Assembly (NCBI GenBank): GCA_002405525.1
Contig: DHLY01000130.1
Span: forward strand, 1 to 15,960
DNA from: Proteobacteria bacterium UBA4656
Lineage (GTDB): Bacteria; Pseudomonadota; Gammaproteobacteria; Xanthomonadales; Ahniellaceae
Reading direction: 5' to 3'
Length of the DNA stretch: 15,960 bases
The position numbers were made by a program, and so were the translations under genes. Positions 15,372-15,960 of this stretch are shown here, piece by piece (position 1 is the first letter of the stretch; each line of letters starts with the position of its first letter). The notes beneath the pieces were generated by a model, which saw only the letters and a program-made list of their open reading frames with translations, searched no databases and was not told the DNA's origin.

Positions 15372-15960
15372 AGCTGCAGGAAATCAACCTCAACGACCTC
15401 GACTTCCAGCAGATGGGAGCCTGGCCGGTTCCGGTCCGGGCGCTGTTCGCCGCCGTGCTCTTCATCCTGATCGCCGGCGGCGGCTGGATGCTGTACGTGC
15501 AGCCCAAGCGCGAGGCTCTGGCCAGCCACGAGCGCACCGAGCAGGAGCTGCTGGACCAGTTCCGGCTCAAGCAGGGCAAGGTGGTGAATCTCCCGGAACT
15601 GAAGCGCCAGCTGGACGAGATGAAGGAACTGCTGCGCCAGATGCTGCGCCAGCTGCCCAGCAGGACCGAGATGCCGGACTTGCTGGTCGACATCTCGCAG
15701 ACCGCCCTGTCGACCGGCATCGACAACCAGAAGTTCGAGCCGGGTCCCGAGGTCGTTCGGGAGTTCTACGCCGAAAAGCCGATCAACCTGCGCATGGTCG
15801 GCACCTACCATCAGTTCGGGGCCTTCGTGAGCGGCGTGGCGTCGCTGCCGCGGGTGGTCATTCTCACCATGCACGACATTTCGCTGCGCCCGCAGACCGT
15901 GTCCACGCCCGGCGGCCCGCCGCCGCGAGCGGGCGAGCTCGTCCTCGAGGGGTCGGTGCG
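15368..15960 (+). CDS. pilO: Type IV pilus inner-membrane protein PilO (3' end cut by the window)
   Basis: PilO pairs with PilN in the inner-membrane alignment complex and connects to the lipoprotein PilP. The frame from the GTG at 15368 stays open for 197 codons to the window edge. The protein begins MKLQEINLNDLDFQQMGAWP, with a membrane helix at about residues 24-44 (LFAAVLFILIAGGGWMLYV). A coiled coil of about 45-95 follows and ends LLRQMLRQLPSRTEMPDLLVD. Next come ISQTALSTGIDNQKFEPGPE and LRMVGTYHQFGAFVSGVASLPRVV, typical of the PilO periplasmic domain. GTGA overlaps the pilN stop. The C-terminus, and probably pilP and pilQ, lie beyond the window. Confidence 0.94.
   Translation, partial: MKLQEINLNDLDFQQMGAWPVPVRALFAAVLFILIAGGGWMLYVQPKREALASHERTEQELLDQFRLKQGKVVNLPELKRQLDEMKELLRQMLRQLPSRTEMPDLLVDISQTALSTGIDNQKFEPGPEVVREFYAEKPINLRMVGTYHQFGAFVSGVASLPRVVILTMHDISLRPQTVSTPGGPPPRAGELVLEGSV

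Overview
The window is GC-rich chromosomal DNA with ordinary housekeeping content. Protein sequences and gene order point to a gammaproteobacterium of the Xanthomonadaceae/Lysobacteraceae type (Lysobacter- or Luteimonas-like). The supporting signs are the rph | yicC-gmk-rpoZ-spoT-ridA-recG order, a zinc-free type B L31 gene beside gltA, and a PBP1A gene divergent from pilMNO. The family placement is inference from remembered gene order and protein similarity; no search was run.

Layout. The 5' end of rph runs leftward off the left edge (1-218). Seven rightward genes follow across a divergent gap: yicC (YicC-type endoribonuclease), gmk (guanylate kinase), rpoZ (RNA polymerase omega), spoT (bifunctional (p)ppGpp synthetase/hydrolase), ridA (2-iminobutanoate/2-iminopropanoate deaminase), recG (branched-DNA helicase) and an inosine-uridine-type nucleoside hydrolase. 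Next come rpmE2 (type B ribosomal protein L31), a strong intrinsic terminator (8878-8911), and gltA (citrate synthase). Two leftward genes converge on gltA: a bifunctional penicillin-binding protein 1A and, overlapping its stop by one base, an unrecognised 208-residue conserved protein. The right edge is the start of the type IV pilus alignment operon, pilM-pilN-pilO, with pilO cut by the window end. No intergenic stretch exceeds 300 bases, and I saw no rRNA, tRNA, CRISPR array, insertion sequence or phage gene.

How the genes fit together. The gmk-rpoZ-spoT block joins guanine nucleotide supply (Gmk makes GDP from GMP), the polymerase subunit that forms part of a ppGpp site in E. coli, and the enzyme that makes and breaks (p)ppGpp. 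YicC and RNase PH, on either side of the first divergent gap, both act on RNA. PilM, PilN and PilO form the inner-membrane alignment subcomplex of the type IV pilus, and the overlapping stops and starts suggest coupled translation. PBP1A polymerises and cross-links peptidoglycan.

Most genes have their own AT-rich hexamer resembling a sigma-70 -10 box a short distance upstream. The best complete promoters are at rpoZ, rpmE2 and pilM. The co-directional genes therefore may not form one simple operon.

I found no convincing new multi-gene system. The points most worth a second look are a 19-base exact repeat shared by two distant intergenic regions, a lysine in Gmk where a GMP-binding tyrosine is expected, a nucleoside hydrolase lacking the usual active-site histidine, and the uncharacterised gene coupled to PBP1A.
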